From NCBI GenBank assembly GCA_037176705.1, contig CM073886.1:6200001-6264000 (forward strand): DNA of 64,000 bases. Direction: 5' to 3'. A program made the translations under genes and the position numbers. Within the stretch, counting starts at the first letter, position 1, and every line of letters starts with the position of its first letter. The notes beneath the pieces were generated by a model. That model ran no database searches. It was not told the DNA's origin and was given only the letters and a program-made list of their open reading frames with translations. Of the stretch, positions 31,810 to 41,770 are shown one piece after another. Source of the stretch: Molossus alvarezi (lineage: Eukaryota > Chordata > Mammalia > Chiroptera > Molossidae).

Positions 31810-32655
31810 ATGAGGAGACAAAGAAACAGGTCCCAAATGAAAGAACAGAACAAAACCCCAAGAAAAGAACTAGGCGAAATGGAGATAAGCAACCTAACAG
31901 ATGCTGAGTTCAAAATACTGCTTATAAGGATGCTCAATGAACTTAGTGAGAACCTCAGTGAACTCAGGGAGGGCCTCAAGAGCATAAAAAAGAACCAGTT
32001 AGAAATCATGGATGCACAGTTAGAATTGAAGGAGGCATTAACTGAAATAAAGAATAATTTACACAGCTTCAATAATAGAATATGTAAATCCAAAGAGCAA
32101 ACCATCGATTTGGAATATAAGGAAGCAAAAAATGCCCAATCAGAACAGCAAAAAGAAAAAAGAATCCAAAAAAATGAGGATAGTGTAAGGAGCCTCTGGG
32201 ACAACTTCAAGCGTGCCAACATTCGCATCTTGGGGGTGCCAGAAGGAGGAGAGAGAGAACAGGAAATTGAAAACCTATTTGAAACAATAATGGCAGAAAA
32301 CTTCTCTAACTTGGTGAAGGAAACAGACATACAAGTCCAGGAAGCACAGAGAGTCCCAAACAAGATGAACCCCAAGAGGCCCACACCAAGACACATCATC
32401 ATCAAAATGCAAAAGGTTCAAGACAAAGAGAGAATCTTAAAAGCAGCAAGAGAAAGACAGCTAGTTACCTACAAGGGAGTTCCCATTAGGCTGTCAGCTG
32501 ATTTCTCAAAAGAAACTTTGCAGGCCAGAAGGGAGTGGCAAGAGATATTCAGAGTGATGCAAAGCAAGAACCTACAACCAAGATTACTCTATCGGGCAAA
32601 GCTGTCATTTAGAATCGATGGCCATATAAAGACTTTCCCAGACAAGAAAAAGTAA
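31810..32655 (+). CDS. HAL1-c ORF1 protein, intact L1 ORF1p-like chaperone
   Basis: The 281-codon frame is open from ATG at 31810 to TAA. The start is supported by the aligned ATG in HAL1-b. Residues 1-45 are basic then acidic. Residues about 30-120 form a coiled coil rich in L, I, E and K with heptad spacing (LNELSENLSELREGLKSIKK). An RRM-like domain follows from about 130 (SVRSLWDNFKRANIRILGVP). The C-terminal domain from about 215 keeps KDERILKAARE-like and IRLSADFSKETLQARREW motifs. This is the full ORF1p layout; L1 ORF1p are usually about 300-370 residues, so it is slightly short. The L1 family role is to form trimers, bind its own RNA in the cytoplasm and act as a nucleic-acid chaperone. 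It has no reverse transcriptase of its own here. Whether it is expressed cannot be seen. Confidence 0.85.
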   Translation: MRRQRNRSQMKEQNKTPRKELGEMEISNLTDAEFKILLIRMLNELSENLSELREGLKSIKKNQLEIMDAQLELKEALTEIKNNLHSFNNRICKSKEQTIDLEYKEAKNAQSEQQKEKRIQKNEDSVRSLWDNFKRANIRILGVPEGGEREQEIENLFETIMAENFSNLVKETDIQVQEAQRVPNKMNPKRPTPRHIIIKMQKVQDKERILKAARERQLVTYKGVPIRLSADFSKETLQARREWQEIFRVMQSKNLQPRLLYRAKLSFRIDGHIKTFPDKKK

Positions 32656-33105
32656 AGGAGTTCATCACCACCAAACCGTTATTATATGAAATGATGAAGG
32701 GTCTTTTTGAAGAAAAAGATAAAATGTATGAACAAACAAAATGCAATGAATACATATCTATCGACAATGGAATCTACAAAGAAAATGAACAGGTAGAACA
32801 GAAACATTCTCATAGATACAGAGAACATTTTGTTGATTGTCAGTTGGGAGGGGGGTTGGGGGAATGGGTGAAAAAGGGGAAGAGATTAAGAAGTACAAAT
32901 TTATTGCTAGACTGACAAACCTCAAAGGGAAAGGGGTTGGGGGGGGGGAAGAAATAAACCAAAGAACTTATATGCATAACCAATGAACACAGACAATAGT
33001 GTGGGAAAAGGCGGGAGGGGGGTGGGAGTGGGGAGAATGGGGTCAATGGGGGAAAATGTGGAACATCTGTAATACATTTACATCCAACAATAAAGATTAA
33101 AAAAA
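32656..33105 (+). other. HAL1-c 3' UTR and A-tail
   Basis: It begins right after the ORF1 stop (GGAGTTCATCACCACCAAAC). It carries a G-rich tract, the shared AACCAAAGAACTTATATGCA block, ACACAGACAATAGTGTGGG, CATCTGTAATACATTTACA and AATAAAG before the tail. Sharing this 3' end with L1 is consistent with recognition by L1 machinery. Confidence 0.8.
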
Positions 33106-33118
33106 AAAAAATACACCC

Positions 33119-33785
33119 TGCATTGTTCAGGTCACAGTAACTGGTCTCTGTCACTAGGTCTAGTGATTTCCCTATCATTTCCAAACATGCGCCTTAATTC
33201 CCCAGCTCCTCCAAGCAGAGTACTGGAGAGGTTGCCTAGAAGTAGTTTATCCATGATGTACACCCAGTGCATTGAAACGTGTTCTGAATCTGCTTGGCCA
33301 CACTATCCCTAACCAACTTGTGGTGGCAACATTAAGCGAGCACCGGTATTTTTAACGTGTCATTTTTCTGCAGTCTTCTGAATTCTGAGGTTTTAAGCAT
33401 CACGCCCTCGACACAAGATAAAGCAATAGCATTGAAGAGATGGACTGTGATTCTCTGGGTGCCTAGAATTCCACTGGGCTCTGTCCACAGCTGAGAACAT
33501 AACTCCTCGGGGCAGATGGACACATTGTTGGGATCTCTAGATAGTTTCCTTATATCCACGACAGAGTCTGCTAGGCACTGAACACTGAGCTATTTTTTTT
33601 AAGCTCTAAAAATGGCCATTTGAAGAATCACAAGCAGTACATGTAACTATTTTTATGGAGAACACCCAAGAAACCACTAATACTGGTTACTTCTGAGCAG
33701 TGGGAATGGAGGTCAGGGAAGGGGAGACGCTTACCTTCTAGATTACACCTTAAATAACTTTTTCACACTCTGGGTTCCACAGTGG
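33119..33785. other. Stretch mostly without recognised feature
   Basis: The part 33600-33770 (GGTTACTTCTGAGCAGTGGG) resembles the 3' UTR of old L1 elements, but weakly. The remainder shows nothing recognisable. Confidence 0.35.
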
Positions 33786-33885
33786 TTCCGAGAGACAGTT
33801 CTGGAGCCCAGAATGTGAGGCTTCAAATCCCATTTCGCTACCTCCTGGCTCAGTGTCCCTGGGAAAGTTTCTTTACTAGTTTACC
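33786..33885 (+). repeat. MIR SINE fragment, sense
   Basis: GGCTTCAAATCCCATTTCGC and the TACCTCCTGGCTCAGTGTCC / CTGGGAAAGTTTCTTTAC blocks match the MIR core in sense orientation. Confidence 0.6.
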
Positions 33886-33904
33886 AAGGGTGTCGGGCAC
33901 TGTT

Positions 33905-34090
33905 TGGGCGCTGTGAAAACCGTAGCTCATTTATGCCTCAAACAACCCCATGGAACAGGAACTGTTGTTATCCCAATTTCACAGATGAGGAAACCAGGGG
34001 GCACGACAGAGTCATGACCTTGCCAAAGACCTGTAGGTCGTGAAAATAATTGGGGCAGGATTCCAGCCCTCACATCCGGGCACCTTGCTT
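33905..34090 (-). repeat. MIR SINE fragment, antisense
   Basis: TCACAGATGAGGAAACCAGG with CTCATTTATGCCTCAAACAA upstream and TGACCTTGCCAAAG downstream is the MIR core in reverse. Confidence 0.7.
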
Positions 34091-34249
34091 GTAAGGATGA
34101 ACGAGATGCCACGCTGAAGTGTTGACTCTGTCTGAGCCTCGCTTCTCTTTAAAGTGACAACGGCAAGAACAACACCTACCCAACAGTGCTATTATAAAGG
34201 TGGAATAATGTCCTCCCCACACTGTTGGTCTTTGGTGACGAACAGAAGA

Positions 34250-34617
34250 CTGCAGAAGTGAGGATAGGTTAGTCCCACGATTAGAATTGAGACATCGTGG
34301 CTTGTGTCCTGGTCTGTGTCCCCTCTCCGATTCTTCACTCTGGGGGAGCTGGTGCTGTGTGGTGAGCACACCCGTGGCGAGGCCCACGTGGACGTCACTG
34401 AGGGCTCCTGCAGCCCCGGGGACCAGCAGCCTCTCCTGCCTGTCAAGCCCTCAGATGTCTGCAGCCTCCGCATGACTACAGCTTCCTCGAAGACCATGAT
34501 CCAGAAACATCTCCCTGAGTTTGACCCTTAGAAACTGTGTGAGATAATAAATGTTTGTTGTTTTAAGCAGCTAACTTTTGGAGCAGTGCACTGCACAGCA
34601 ACAGCTAACTGATAGAG
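34250..34617 (+). mobile_element. MaLR-type LTR, 3' part
   Basis: The end GTGTGAGATAATAAATGTTT, GTTGTTTTAAGCAGCTAACT and CAGCAACAGCTAACTGATAG is diagnostic of ancient mammalian MaLR LTRs, where it holds the polyadenylation signal. The upstream part (GTGTCCCCTCTCCGATTCTT, AGCCCTCAGATGTCTGCAGC) fits the same LTR. The exact subfamily is not assigned. Confidence 0.65.
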
Positions 34618-35080
34618 TCCCCTACGAGTCCCCCCTGGGAAGTCCCCTGTCTTCTTGCTTCAGTCTAACAGGCCCCGCCTCCTCCGCACTGCAGGTCCCT
34701 CCGGCCTCATTCCGGGGACTCCGTTGCGGGACCTCTGCTTTCCGCTATAACGTATTGTTTCACTGTGACCGAGCACACTGTCCAGGAGCATCCTGAGAAA
34801 GAATACACTGCTGAGAAATGTTTTGAGGGCTTACATAATTGATAATGACTGTATTCTTCCCTTACACTTGATTGTGAGATACCAGGGTCTAGAATTTTAG
34901 GTAACAAATATGTTTTCCCTCAAAAATTTGTTTTACTAAATAGGTGTCCTTTTCCTCCTAGCTTCCCGTGTTGCCATGGAAGAGCATGAATCTTTGTACG
35001 TGGCTGTTTTTTGTTTCTGTTTTCCCTTTATGGAGACTTTTAGGATACATTGTAGTGGTGGGTAAAAATGCAGATTCTAG
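34618..35080. other. Stretch without recognised feature
   Basis: No gene or named repeat is recognised. The AT content rises toward 34800-34960. Confidence 0.35.
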
Positions 35081-35225
35081 AACAGACTACCTGGGTTTAA
35101 ATCTTAATTCCAACAATTATTGGCAATGAGACTCTGGGAAATTTGTTTAACCCTACTGAGCCTCAGTTTCCTAATCTGCAAAGTGGGGATGACAAGAATA
35201 GTGCCTGCCCCATAGAGTTGCGGTG
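35081..35225 (+). repeat. MIR SINE fragment, sense
   Basis: CCTGGGTTTAAATCTTAATTCC, then CTCTGGGAAATTTGTTTAAC and CCTCAGTTTCCTAATCTGC match the MIR core and flank. Confidence 0.7.
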
Positions 35226-35304
35226 CTGCCCTCCCACGATGCAGCTGCGTCTCAGGGGGCCAGGGCCAGGCCGCTTCTGCAGGAGGGTCTAGAGCGTGTC
35301 AGCA

Positions 35305-35512
35305 AGCTTTACCTGTAAAGAAACAGACAGTAAATAGTTGTGGCTTTCTGGGTTATAAACTTTCTATCACAACTACTCAACTCTGCCATTGTAGTGCAAA
35401 AGTTGCTATAAACAAAATGTAAATGAATGGGCATGGCTGTTTCCAATAAAACTTTATTTGCACCGTGGCAGGCTGATTTTGCCCACTGACCACAGGCTGC
35501 TGACCTCTGATG
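35305..35512 (-). repeat. hAT-type DNA transposon fragment
   Basis: The sequence AACTACTCAACTCTGCCATT, TGGGCATGGCTGTTTCCAAT and AAAACTTTATTTGC ends in GGCTGCTGACCTCTG. This is the pattern of a common nonautonomous hAT element whose ends read CAGGGGTCGGCAAAC on the other strand. The family name is not given because I am unsure of it. Confidence 0.6.
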
Positions 35513-36319
35513 GAGAAGACACAGTTCCCTCCTTTTTATGCTCTTTCTTGTTGACCCTCTCAGAGGTCTAGAGACGCCCCCTAGTGGACGCATGTCAGAC
35601 TAGAAAGTCTGACTGTATTGTATCCTCTCTACAAGGCTGTAAGTGGGTCCCACAATCCTGCGGTGTAAAAAGCAGGGTTGTGTATAGCAACATTAATGAA
35701 ATAACCTGGCGAACTGTTCAGCTGATGGGAGCCAGTTGCTCCCCATGTTATACCGAATCGGCACTATCGTGGCCACACATCCGCAAGGGTTCACGGTGCT
35801 TGCAACCCTGGGGAAGTGCTGAACTCTTCCCATTTTCAACGAAACGGCAACGCGACGGCACCTTATCCTTTCATTCTAGCTCAAATGACATGCTCGGAAG
35901 GCAAAGACGGAAGTTACTATCTCACCCTCAAGGATCTGAGAAGCAATCTATCTATTTGAAATATGTTTTTAATGAGTTTAGAGAGTGAAGAAGGAGGAGG
36001 GAGAGAGAAACATCGGTATGAGAGAGATACCTCAGATACATTGATGGGTTCCTTCCATATACGCCCCATACCTGGGATCAAACCTGACCCGGATTGAACT
36101 GGCAACCTTTTCATGCAGGGGATGATGCTCAACCAACTGAGCCACACCAGCCAGGGTGGGAAGCATGTAATTTAGATAAAATGTTACCTATGTCACCATT
36201 AAGTCCTTTTTCCCAATAAAGTTAGCAAAGACAGAAAAACCAAATAAAAGATACAATCAATGCTTGTTAAGATGTGATAAAAAGGGTACTTTGTAAATGT
36301 CTTTCTTTGTTTAAAAAAT
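35513..36319. other. Unassigned stretch with a 134-codon open frame and a SINE
   Basis: The plus-strand open frame at 35584-35988 has no recognised domain, signal peptide or repeat. Its last part runs into a reverse SINE (about 35955-36156: GAGAGAGAAACATCGGTATG and CTGAGCCACACCAGCCAGGG), which argues against a real gene. The 35580-35940 part keeps more CpGs than its surroundings. Confidence 0.35.
35955..36156 (-). repeat. Ves-type SINE, antisense, diverged
   Basis: The body complement GAGAGAAACATCGGTATGAG, the ATTGAACTGGCAACC box-B region and the head complement CTGAGCCACACCAGCCAGGG are present, with a short tail region at the left. Confidence 0.8.
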
Positions 36320-36582
36320 TTTATTTTATTTTATTTATTTTTATCCTCACCCGAGGGCATTTTTCCATTTTTTGTTCAGATAGAGAGGGAGGGAGGGAGG
36401 GAGGGAGAGAGAGAGAGAGAAACATTGACGTGAAAGGACCACATCAAGTGGCTGCCACCCGCACGACCAACCAGGGCCAGGGACAAACCGCAACCGAGGC
36501 ACGCGCCCCTAGCGGGAACTGAATCTGGGTCTCTCTGGACTGCAGGCTGACACTCTAACCGCTGAGCCAAACCTTCCAGGGC
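36320..36582 (-). repeat. Ves SINE, antisense
   Basis: TTTTTATCCTCACCCGAGGG, a GAGG-repeat tract (36386-36420), GAAACATTGACGTGAAAGG and the head complement CTGAGCCAAACCTTCCAGGG are seen. It abuts the A-tail complement of the next L1. Confidence 0.9.
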
Positions 36583-37282
36583 TATTTTTTTTATTAATTT
36601 ATTTTTGTTACAGATGTTTCTCCTTTTTCCCCATTGAAACCCTCCACCCCAATCGCTCCCTCCCCGTCCCCAGCTTTGTTGTTTATGTCCATCGGTTATG
36701 CATACATGCATATACGTTCTGTGTTTTATTCCCCCTCAACCCCCTCCTCTGAGGATTGTCAGTCTGTACCCTACTTCTATGACTCTGGGTCTATTTTGTT
36801 CATCGGTTTGTTTAGTTCGTTATATTTAGAAATAAGTGAGATCATGTGATACTTGTCTTTCTCTGCTTGGCTTGTTTTGCTTAGGATAATACCTTCCAGG
36901 TCCCTCCATGTCGTCTCAAAGGATAAGAGATCTTTCTTTCTTACAGCTGCATAGTACTCCATTGTGTATATGTACCATAGCTTTTTTATCCATTCGTCTA
37001 CTGATGGACACTTGGGCTGTTTCCAGATCTTAGCTATTGTAAATAGTGCGGCTATATACTTGGGGGTACATATATTCTTTCTGATTGGTGTTTCAGGCTT
37101 CTTAGGGTATATTCCTAGAAGTAGGATCACTGGGTCAAATGGAAGTTCAATTTGTAATGTTTTGAGGTAACACCATATTGTTTTTCACAGTGGCTGCACC
37201 AGTCTGCATTCCCACCAGCAGTGCACTAGAGTCCCCTTTTCTCCACACCCTCAGCAGCACTTGTTGTTTGATGATTTGTTGA
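36583..37282 (-). mobile_element. 5'-truncated L1, antisense
   Basis: The poly-T end is at 36583-36611, the shared L1 3' UTR complement follows, then the C-terminal end of ORF2. On the minus strand, 37130 to 36777 is open for 117 codons through the natural end ([20 protein letters not shown]) with no early stop. The insertion is therefore not very old. The endonuclease and RT parts were never copied. Confidence 0.9.
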
Positions 37283-37449
37283 TAAAAATAAAATTTAAAA
37301 AAATTGATTTTGAGAGAGAGAGAGAGATGTTGTTCCACTTATCCACATATTCATTGGTTGAATCCTGCACGTGTCCTGACTGGGGATCGAACCCAAAACC
37401 TTGGTGTATCAGGAGGCCACTCTGACCAACTGAGCTACCTGCCAGAGCC
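37283..37449 (-). repeat. tRNA SINE of a second type (TTGTTCCACTTA type)
   Basis: The plus strand shows AAAATTGATTTTGAGAGAGA, GATGTTGTTCCACTTATCC, GACTGGGGATCGAACCC and CTGAGCTACCTGCCAGAGC. It differs from the Ves copies in its body and matches the copy at 53598. Confidence 0.8.
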
Positions 37450-38094
37450 TCACTTTGTGGATTTCTGAGGCCAGGTGAATTGTAACACAGTTTGGTTAAA
37501 TGTTTGGTTAAATGTTGTTACTTTCATCCTGCCTCTGTTTTCTGCTCTGGGTTCTTTCTTGGATGTGTATCTCACCTTGGGGCTGGGGGTGCGTAGGTGG
37601 GGAGCCATTTCCCCCTTACTTTCCGTTGTATTCCCACCAGCGTGCAAACCACACACTCCACGCAGTTGCTGGCTCGAGTCTCCTCTCACTACTGTCGGTC
37701 ACACCCACACTCTCCTTCCACCCTCAGTCCTCAACCTGCCGAAACCCCATCTGCCATTAACAAGCCCCAGCTAATTTTCCGTCCCCCTCCACTGTCAGGG
37801 CTACTCGTTCCTTCTTCCAGTATCACTATGCTAGTATTAGTTGACATATGGCTATTTAAATTTATTGTCTTCATTAAAAATTTCAAATGCATTAATGCTC
37901 TTTGTAAAAATTAAAGTAATTCAGAAATATATAAGGTAAAAAGGTGAAAGTCCTTTCTTCACCCAACTCATCCTGGTCCCCGGAGATAACCACTGTGAGT
38001 ACTTTATTCTCCCAGAACTATTTTTCAAAATGCAATTTAGACTAATAAAGTTTTAGTACAAGTGTGCATAAATGAAGAAGAAAAAAGGTGGATT
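37450..38094. other. Stretch without recognised feature
   Basis: Overlapping open frames at 37475-37914 in three frames show no domain. The right third is AT-rich and recalls an old L1 or LTR fragment, too weak to call. Confidence 0.35.
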
Positions 38095-38110
38095 AAAGAA
38101 ATCACAGCTC

Positions 38111-38405
38111 AAGACAAATACCACATGATCTCACTTATTTGTGAAATATAATGAACAGAAAAAGCTGATGAACAAAATAAACCCAGAAACATAAAAGGAG
38201 TGGGGTTCAGACTGATAAACCTCAGAGGAGGGGGATGGGTGTGTGGGGGAGGGATGAGATAAACCAAAGAACTTTTGTGCATGTATGCGTAACCAATGGA
38301 CAGAGACAGCAATGCTTGGGGAGGGAGGGGGTGGGATCGGGAGGAGGGTGTCTGAGAGAAAAAGGAGGAACAACTGTAACAAAAATAAATTAGTTAATAA
38401 TAAAA
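38111..38405 (+). mobile_element. Short L1 3' end insertion with exact TSD
   Basis: Only the last part of ORF2 and the 3' UTR were copied (CACATGATCTCACTTATTTG to AACAAAAATAAATTAG). The exact 16-bp TSD AAAGAAATCACAGCTC lies at 38095-38110 and 38406-38421. Confidence 0.93.
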
Positions 38406-38474
38406 AAAGAAATCACAGCTCTAGAAATTGGGCCAATTCTATCTTTGCCACCTTTTAACATGACCACAGCTTTT

Positions 38475-38729
38475 GTTTTTGTATTTTTTTTTAATCCTCA
38501 CCCGAGGATATTTTTCCACTTATTATCAGATATAGTGGGAGGAAGGGAGAGAGAGAGAGAAACATCGATGTGATAGAACCACATCGACTGGTTGCCTCCT
38601 GCACGACCTGACCAGGGCCGCCGGGACGATCCGCAATCGTGCATGGTACGTGCCCCTGACTGGAATCAAACCCGCAACTCATTGGTCCTCAGGCCAACAT
38701 TCTATCTGCTGAGCTGAACTGGCCAGGGC
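38475..38729 (-). repeat. Ves SINE, antisense, with exact TSD
   Basis: Reverse copy from poly-T and CCTCACCCGAGGATATTTTT to GAGCTGAACTGGCCAGGGC. The exact TSD GACCACAGCTTTT lies at 38462-38474 and 38730-38742. Confidence 0.94.
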
Positions 38730-38742
38730 GACCACAGCTTTT

Positions 38743-39329
38743 AAAACATGGCTTGCCCTGGACTTCCTGGGGAGCACTCCCTTGAGACTCTGCCTTATCT
38801 CCTTGAAGGTCTTCTCTCCTCTGTCCTCCCCTAAAGGCTGCTGTGCTGGTCTCTGTTCTCCACTCTCTCAGATGACGGGGCACAGAGCACATCACCCTTC
38901 TGAGAAACTCACACCTGCTGTTGAAGTTTGTGCTGAGCTACAGCTGAGCAGGACCCGGGTGTGACGGGAAGTCCAGCTTAGTAGGACGTACGAGCACATT
39001 CTAGCCGTGTTCCAAACAGGGTCACAACCCATGCAGAACACAGCTGGGATTGCTCCTGCTCCTGCGACCACGGCATCCTGACTGGCTGAAGAAGAGCAAC
39101 CTTGTGGTGGAAATAAACACCTCCCACTGCAATCCCCACACCACCAGCATCCATGCACCCGCTGATGGTGGAGGGCTACACCGGGCATGAGAGGGAGGGA
39201 TTGGCAGCCTGGGACATGGCTTCTGTGCCTGCTGAACCCCTGGGATAGGTTTGAGCCCTTGCCATTAGAAGTGTAAAGAACAAGTGCTGTAGCCTTGTTT
39301 AATGCTGGGGGTTGGGGGTGAGGTGGGGT
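38743..39329. other. Stretch without recognised feature
   Basis: A 217-codon open frame on the minus strand (38892-39545) spans this and the next repeat. It shows no domain, runs into an L1M fragment and has proline/serine-rich low-complexity composition, so it is not called a gene. Confidence 0.35.
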
Positions 39330-39830
39330 GTGTGACACACGTATAGCATGTAAGTGGACAACATAAGGAGTTACTAGAAAGAAAATACCTAGGTGAGTAA
39401 CCACCACTAGGTCAAGAAATAGAACACTCCCAGCCCCCCAGGGCCCCTGGACACTCCCCGCCTTCAGACCCTCTCCTCCCCGCCCACAGGGGCCTGAGCT
39501 GGGCCCCCCGCCCCCACCCCCCACCCTGGGCTTCTCTTCACACATCTAGTCTGGGAATTCATCCCTGGACCATGCCATTTGAGTCTGCCTGTTTTTGAAC
39601 TTTATGTAGATTTATTCAAATACTTTTTTGTGTTTTCACTTAACTTTATATTTGTGAAACTCATGCATGTCATTGTGTGGGGTGTGTGTGTACTTTTACT
39701 GTTCTGTGGCATTTGTCCCCTTGTGTGAATGAACCACACTTTTTCTTACGTTTACACCCCTTCTACGGCTGAAGGACACTTGCGTTGGGCCCGGAGCTTG
39801 GCTTTTACAGATGTTGCGTCTGCAGAACTG
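39330..39830 (-). repeat. Old L1M-type fragment, antisense
   Basis: Plus-strand blocks AGGTCAAGAAATAGAACACT, TTGTGTGAATGAACCACACT and CTACGGCTGAAGGACACTTG match the antisense of an ancient L1 3' region. It is decayed, and the middle is interrupted by a C-rich tract. Confidence 0.55.
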
Positions 39831-40057
39831 TTAGGGTGTGAACCTTCCGGTGGCGTGGGAAGCGAGCAGGCTGCAGAGATGCGGCAGTGGGGACAAGCCA
39901 GTCCCACACAGAAGCCACGGGGCACCCTGGGCACCCTCTGCAAGCATTGGTAAGTGGCAGCTCCAGACCAGCACAGACATCCTCAAGAGGGACACTCCAT
40001 CCAGTGCTTCCGTGTGTGGCTGCCTGTGCTCATTCTGAAGCCAGAGAAAGAACCTGG
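39831..40057. other. Short stretch without recognised feature
   Basis: Nothing recognised. Confidence 0.35.
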
Positions 40058-40458
40058 TGACTGTTGGGCTAAGGCCACTGGATTCCATTCTTATGTAGGT
40101 CCCTTGGCTAAGGCGACTGAATGAATGACTCCATTTTTATCATCAATGGACCTTCCTCAATATTTTTCCAATAATAGGTTAATTACCCCTAGAAGTAAAG
40201 GAATTTTGCCTATGATTATAGTTGCCCACGTGTTGGGAGGTATTTGCAGTTTCCGATACTCGGTGATTAATGCTAATTTTGACTTCTGTAATCGCTGTCA
40301 CACCCACTATTGTACCGGTCTCCTGAAGAGGGGGGCCAAAAGGGGGATGGGGCTTCTGCCTTTAAAAGCTGACGAGCAAGAAGAATGGGGGCTGAGGATC
40401 TGGGGAAGATGTATCCCCCCAGCCTGCCGGCGAGATAAAGTGCGGACACATTACAACA
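40058..40458 (+). mobile_element. ERV LTR in plus orientation, same family as the ERV LTRs
   Basis: It starts TGACTGTTGGGCTAAGG and ends ACACATTACAACA, and aligns along its length with the complements of 43325-43796 and 48735-49161 (shared ATGACTCCATTTTTATCATC, GGTTAATTACCCCTAGAAGT, GACGAGCAAGAAGAATGG). The end is shorter than in those LTRs: the piece after the polyadenylation signal (here changed to GATAAA) is mostly deleted. No internal retroviral sequence adjoins it and no clean TSD is visible. It is taken as an old solo LTR. Confidence 0.75.
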
Positions 40459-41770
40459 GCGGAAGACAGTTTCGTGAGTGTGTGAGGTTGCTCTCAGGAC
40501 ATAGGGATGGGGTGTGGCTGGGAGGCTCAGAGACATTGTAATTTGGGCACAAGTATAAGTGTTCCTTCTGAGAGCCCACTGTAGCCACGGTCGACAGTGA
40601 CTGGGGGTGCCCTTGCAGGGTCTCCAGAGCCACCCAGGGGAGAGAGCCAGGCCCCATGCAGTGGCTAAAACAAGCAGTTTCTTTTCTTGCCTGTCTGCTT
40701 CGGTGAAGATCAGGGAGGTCCCAGCACCCTGCCTGCGTGTTTACTATGCACCAGGCGCTGGTGGGGGCCTTGATGTGCATTTAAGGCTTAAGTATCACCT
40801 GAATGAGGAAATGTCTCAGTTAGGTTTTGCTGTATAACAAACCTTCTCCAAGTCTAGTGTCTTAAAACAACAAGCATCTGATGTTTCTCACAGCTCTGTG
40901 GTTTTTCTGGGAGCCCATTCTGGTTGGTGCTGGCTTGGCTAGAAATGAATGGTTTAGGATGGCCTCACTCAGGTCTGGCCGTGGCTCTGGAGGTCGGCGA
41001 GGGTGCCAGCGGCATGTCGCTCACCATCCAGCCACGCTTGTTCACATGGGTGTGGTGCTCAGGAGCAAGACCCTTGCTAATGCCCTGTTGGTCAGAGCCA
41101 ATCACCTGGCTAAAGCCAGATCATGTAGCAAAGTGTCAGTGTGGATGGGGGGAGAGGATGATGGCAGCCATCTCATGAACTGTCCACTGCCTACTCAGCA
41201 GCCCCGTTTACCGAAGAGCAAGCTGATGCTTAGCAAGTTAAGGAATTTGGTGCAGATCACATGGCTGTCACCAGGCAGAGCTCAGCCTCACATCCAGGTC
41301 GATCTGGTGGTGAAGTGTGTGCCTTCAGTCCCGTGCCACATAGGTTGCCTCCTTCCTCAAACCTGGGCCGTGTGGGTACCGGCTAAGGGGAGGGCAGAGA
41401 TGAGCTCACTTAACCAGGCTCCGGCAGGGCCACTCAGTCACAGAGCCTGGCAGCTGCCTACTTAGCCGGCCGGGCTGAGCAGTCTCTCTAGCTCAGGAAA
41501 AGAATCCTCATGAATCTCATAGTTCAGTCATTGCACTGGATTCTGTACCCTCACACCTCTTGGGAGGACACACTCTCCAAGACTGCAGGAAATAGATGGA
41601 AAGAAAAGATGGTGGAGAAATGGGCCATTATGCTTCACGTAACGCAGTAGCTCAGGGGCTCACTGGACACCTGCTGCGTCTGAGCTAGACCTTGATGGCT
41701 GAGGAGAGTGCAGGCAGGGCAACAATTAGCTAGTCTCTGAGTCCATTTGCAACAACATAGCAAGGTCACA
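40459..41770. other. Mostly unassigned stretch with a possible old repeat
   Basis: 40800-41150 carries an old repeat pattern (CTAGTGTCTTAAAACAACAA, GGATGGCCTCACTCAGGTCT), weak and unnamed. A 194-codon open frame at 40881-41465 runs through it and has no domain. The rest shows nothing recognisable. Confidence 0.35.

Larger units (their letters stand above)
30962..33105 (+). mobile_element. HAL1-c: complete ORF1-only half-L1
   Basis: About 2.15 kb from GGACTTCCGGTCAGGATGGC to a simple A-tail, bracketed by AAAAAATACACCC at 30949-30961 and 33106-33118. Its parts are a 5' UTR (30962-31809), one open ORF1 and a 3' UTR. No ORF2 sequence is present and none has been cut out, because ORF1 runs straight into the 3' UTR seen also in HAL1-b. 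HAL1 elements are known as ORF1-only L1 relatives that must borrow reverse transcriptase from L1. The intact TSD, tail and frame suggest a recent insertion. Confidence 0.9.

Noticed and set aside
32656..33105. HAL1-c as an L1 that lost ORF2 by a private deletion
   Set aside because: HAL1-b, a separate and older insertion, has the same direct passage from ORF1 to 3' UTR, so the ORF1-only form is a family trait.
36386..36420. GAGG and CT-rich tracts as regulatory or triplex elements
   Set aside because: They are the normal pyrimidine-rich part of Ves SINEs, varying in length between copies.
38892..39545. 217-codon open frame on the minus strand as a possible gene
   Set aside because: It is low-complexity in composition, has no recognisable domain, crosses into an L1M-type fragment and has no splice or promoter context.
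40881..41465. 194-codon open frame as a possible exon
   Set aside because: It overlaps a likely ancient dispersed repeat, other frames across it are open too, and no family is recognised.
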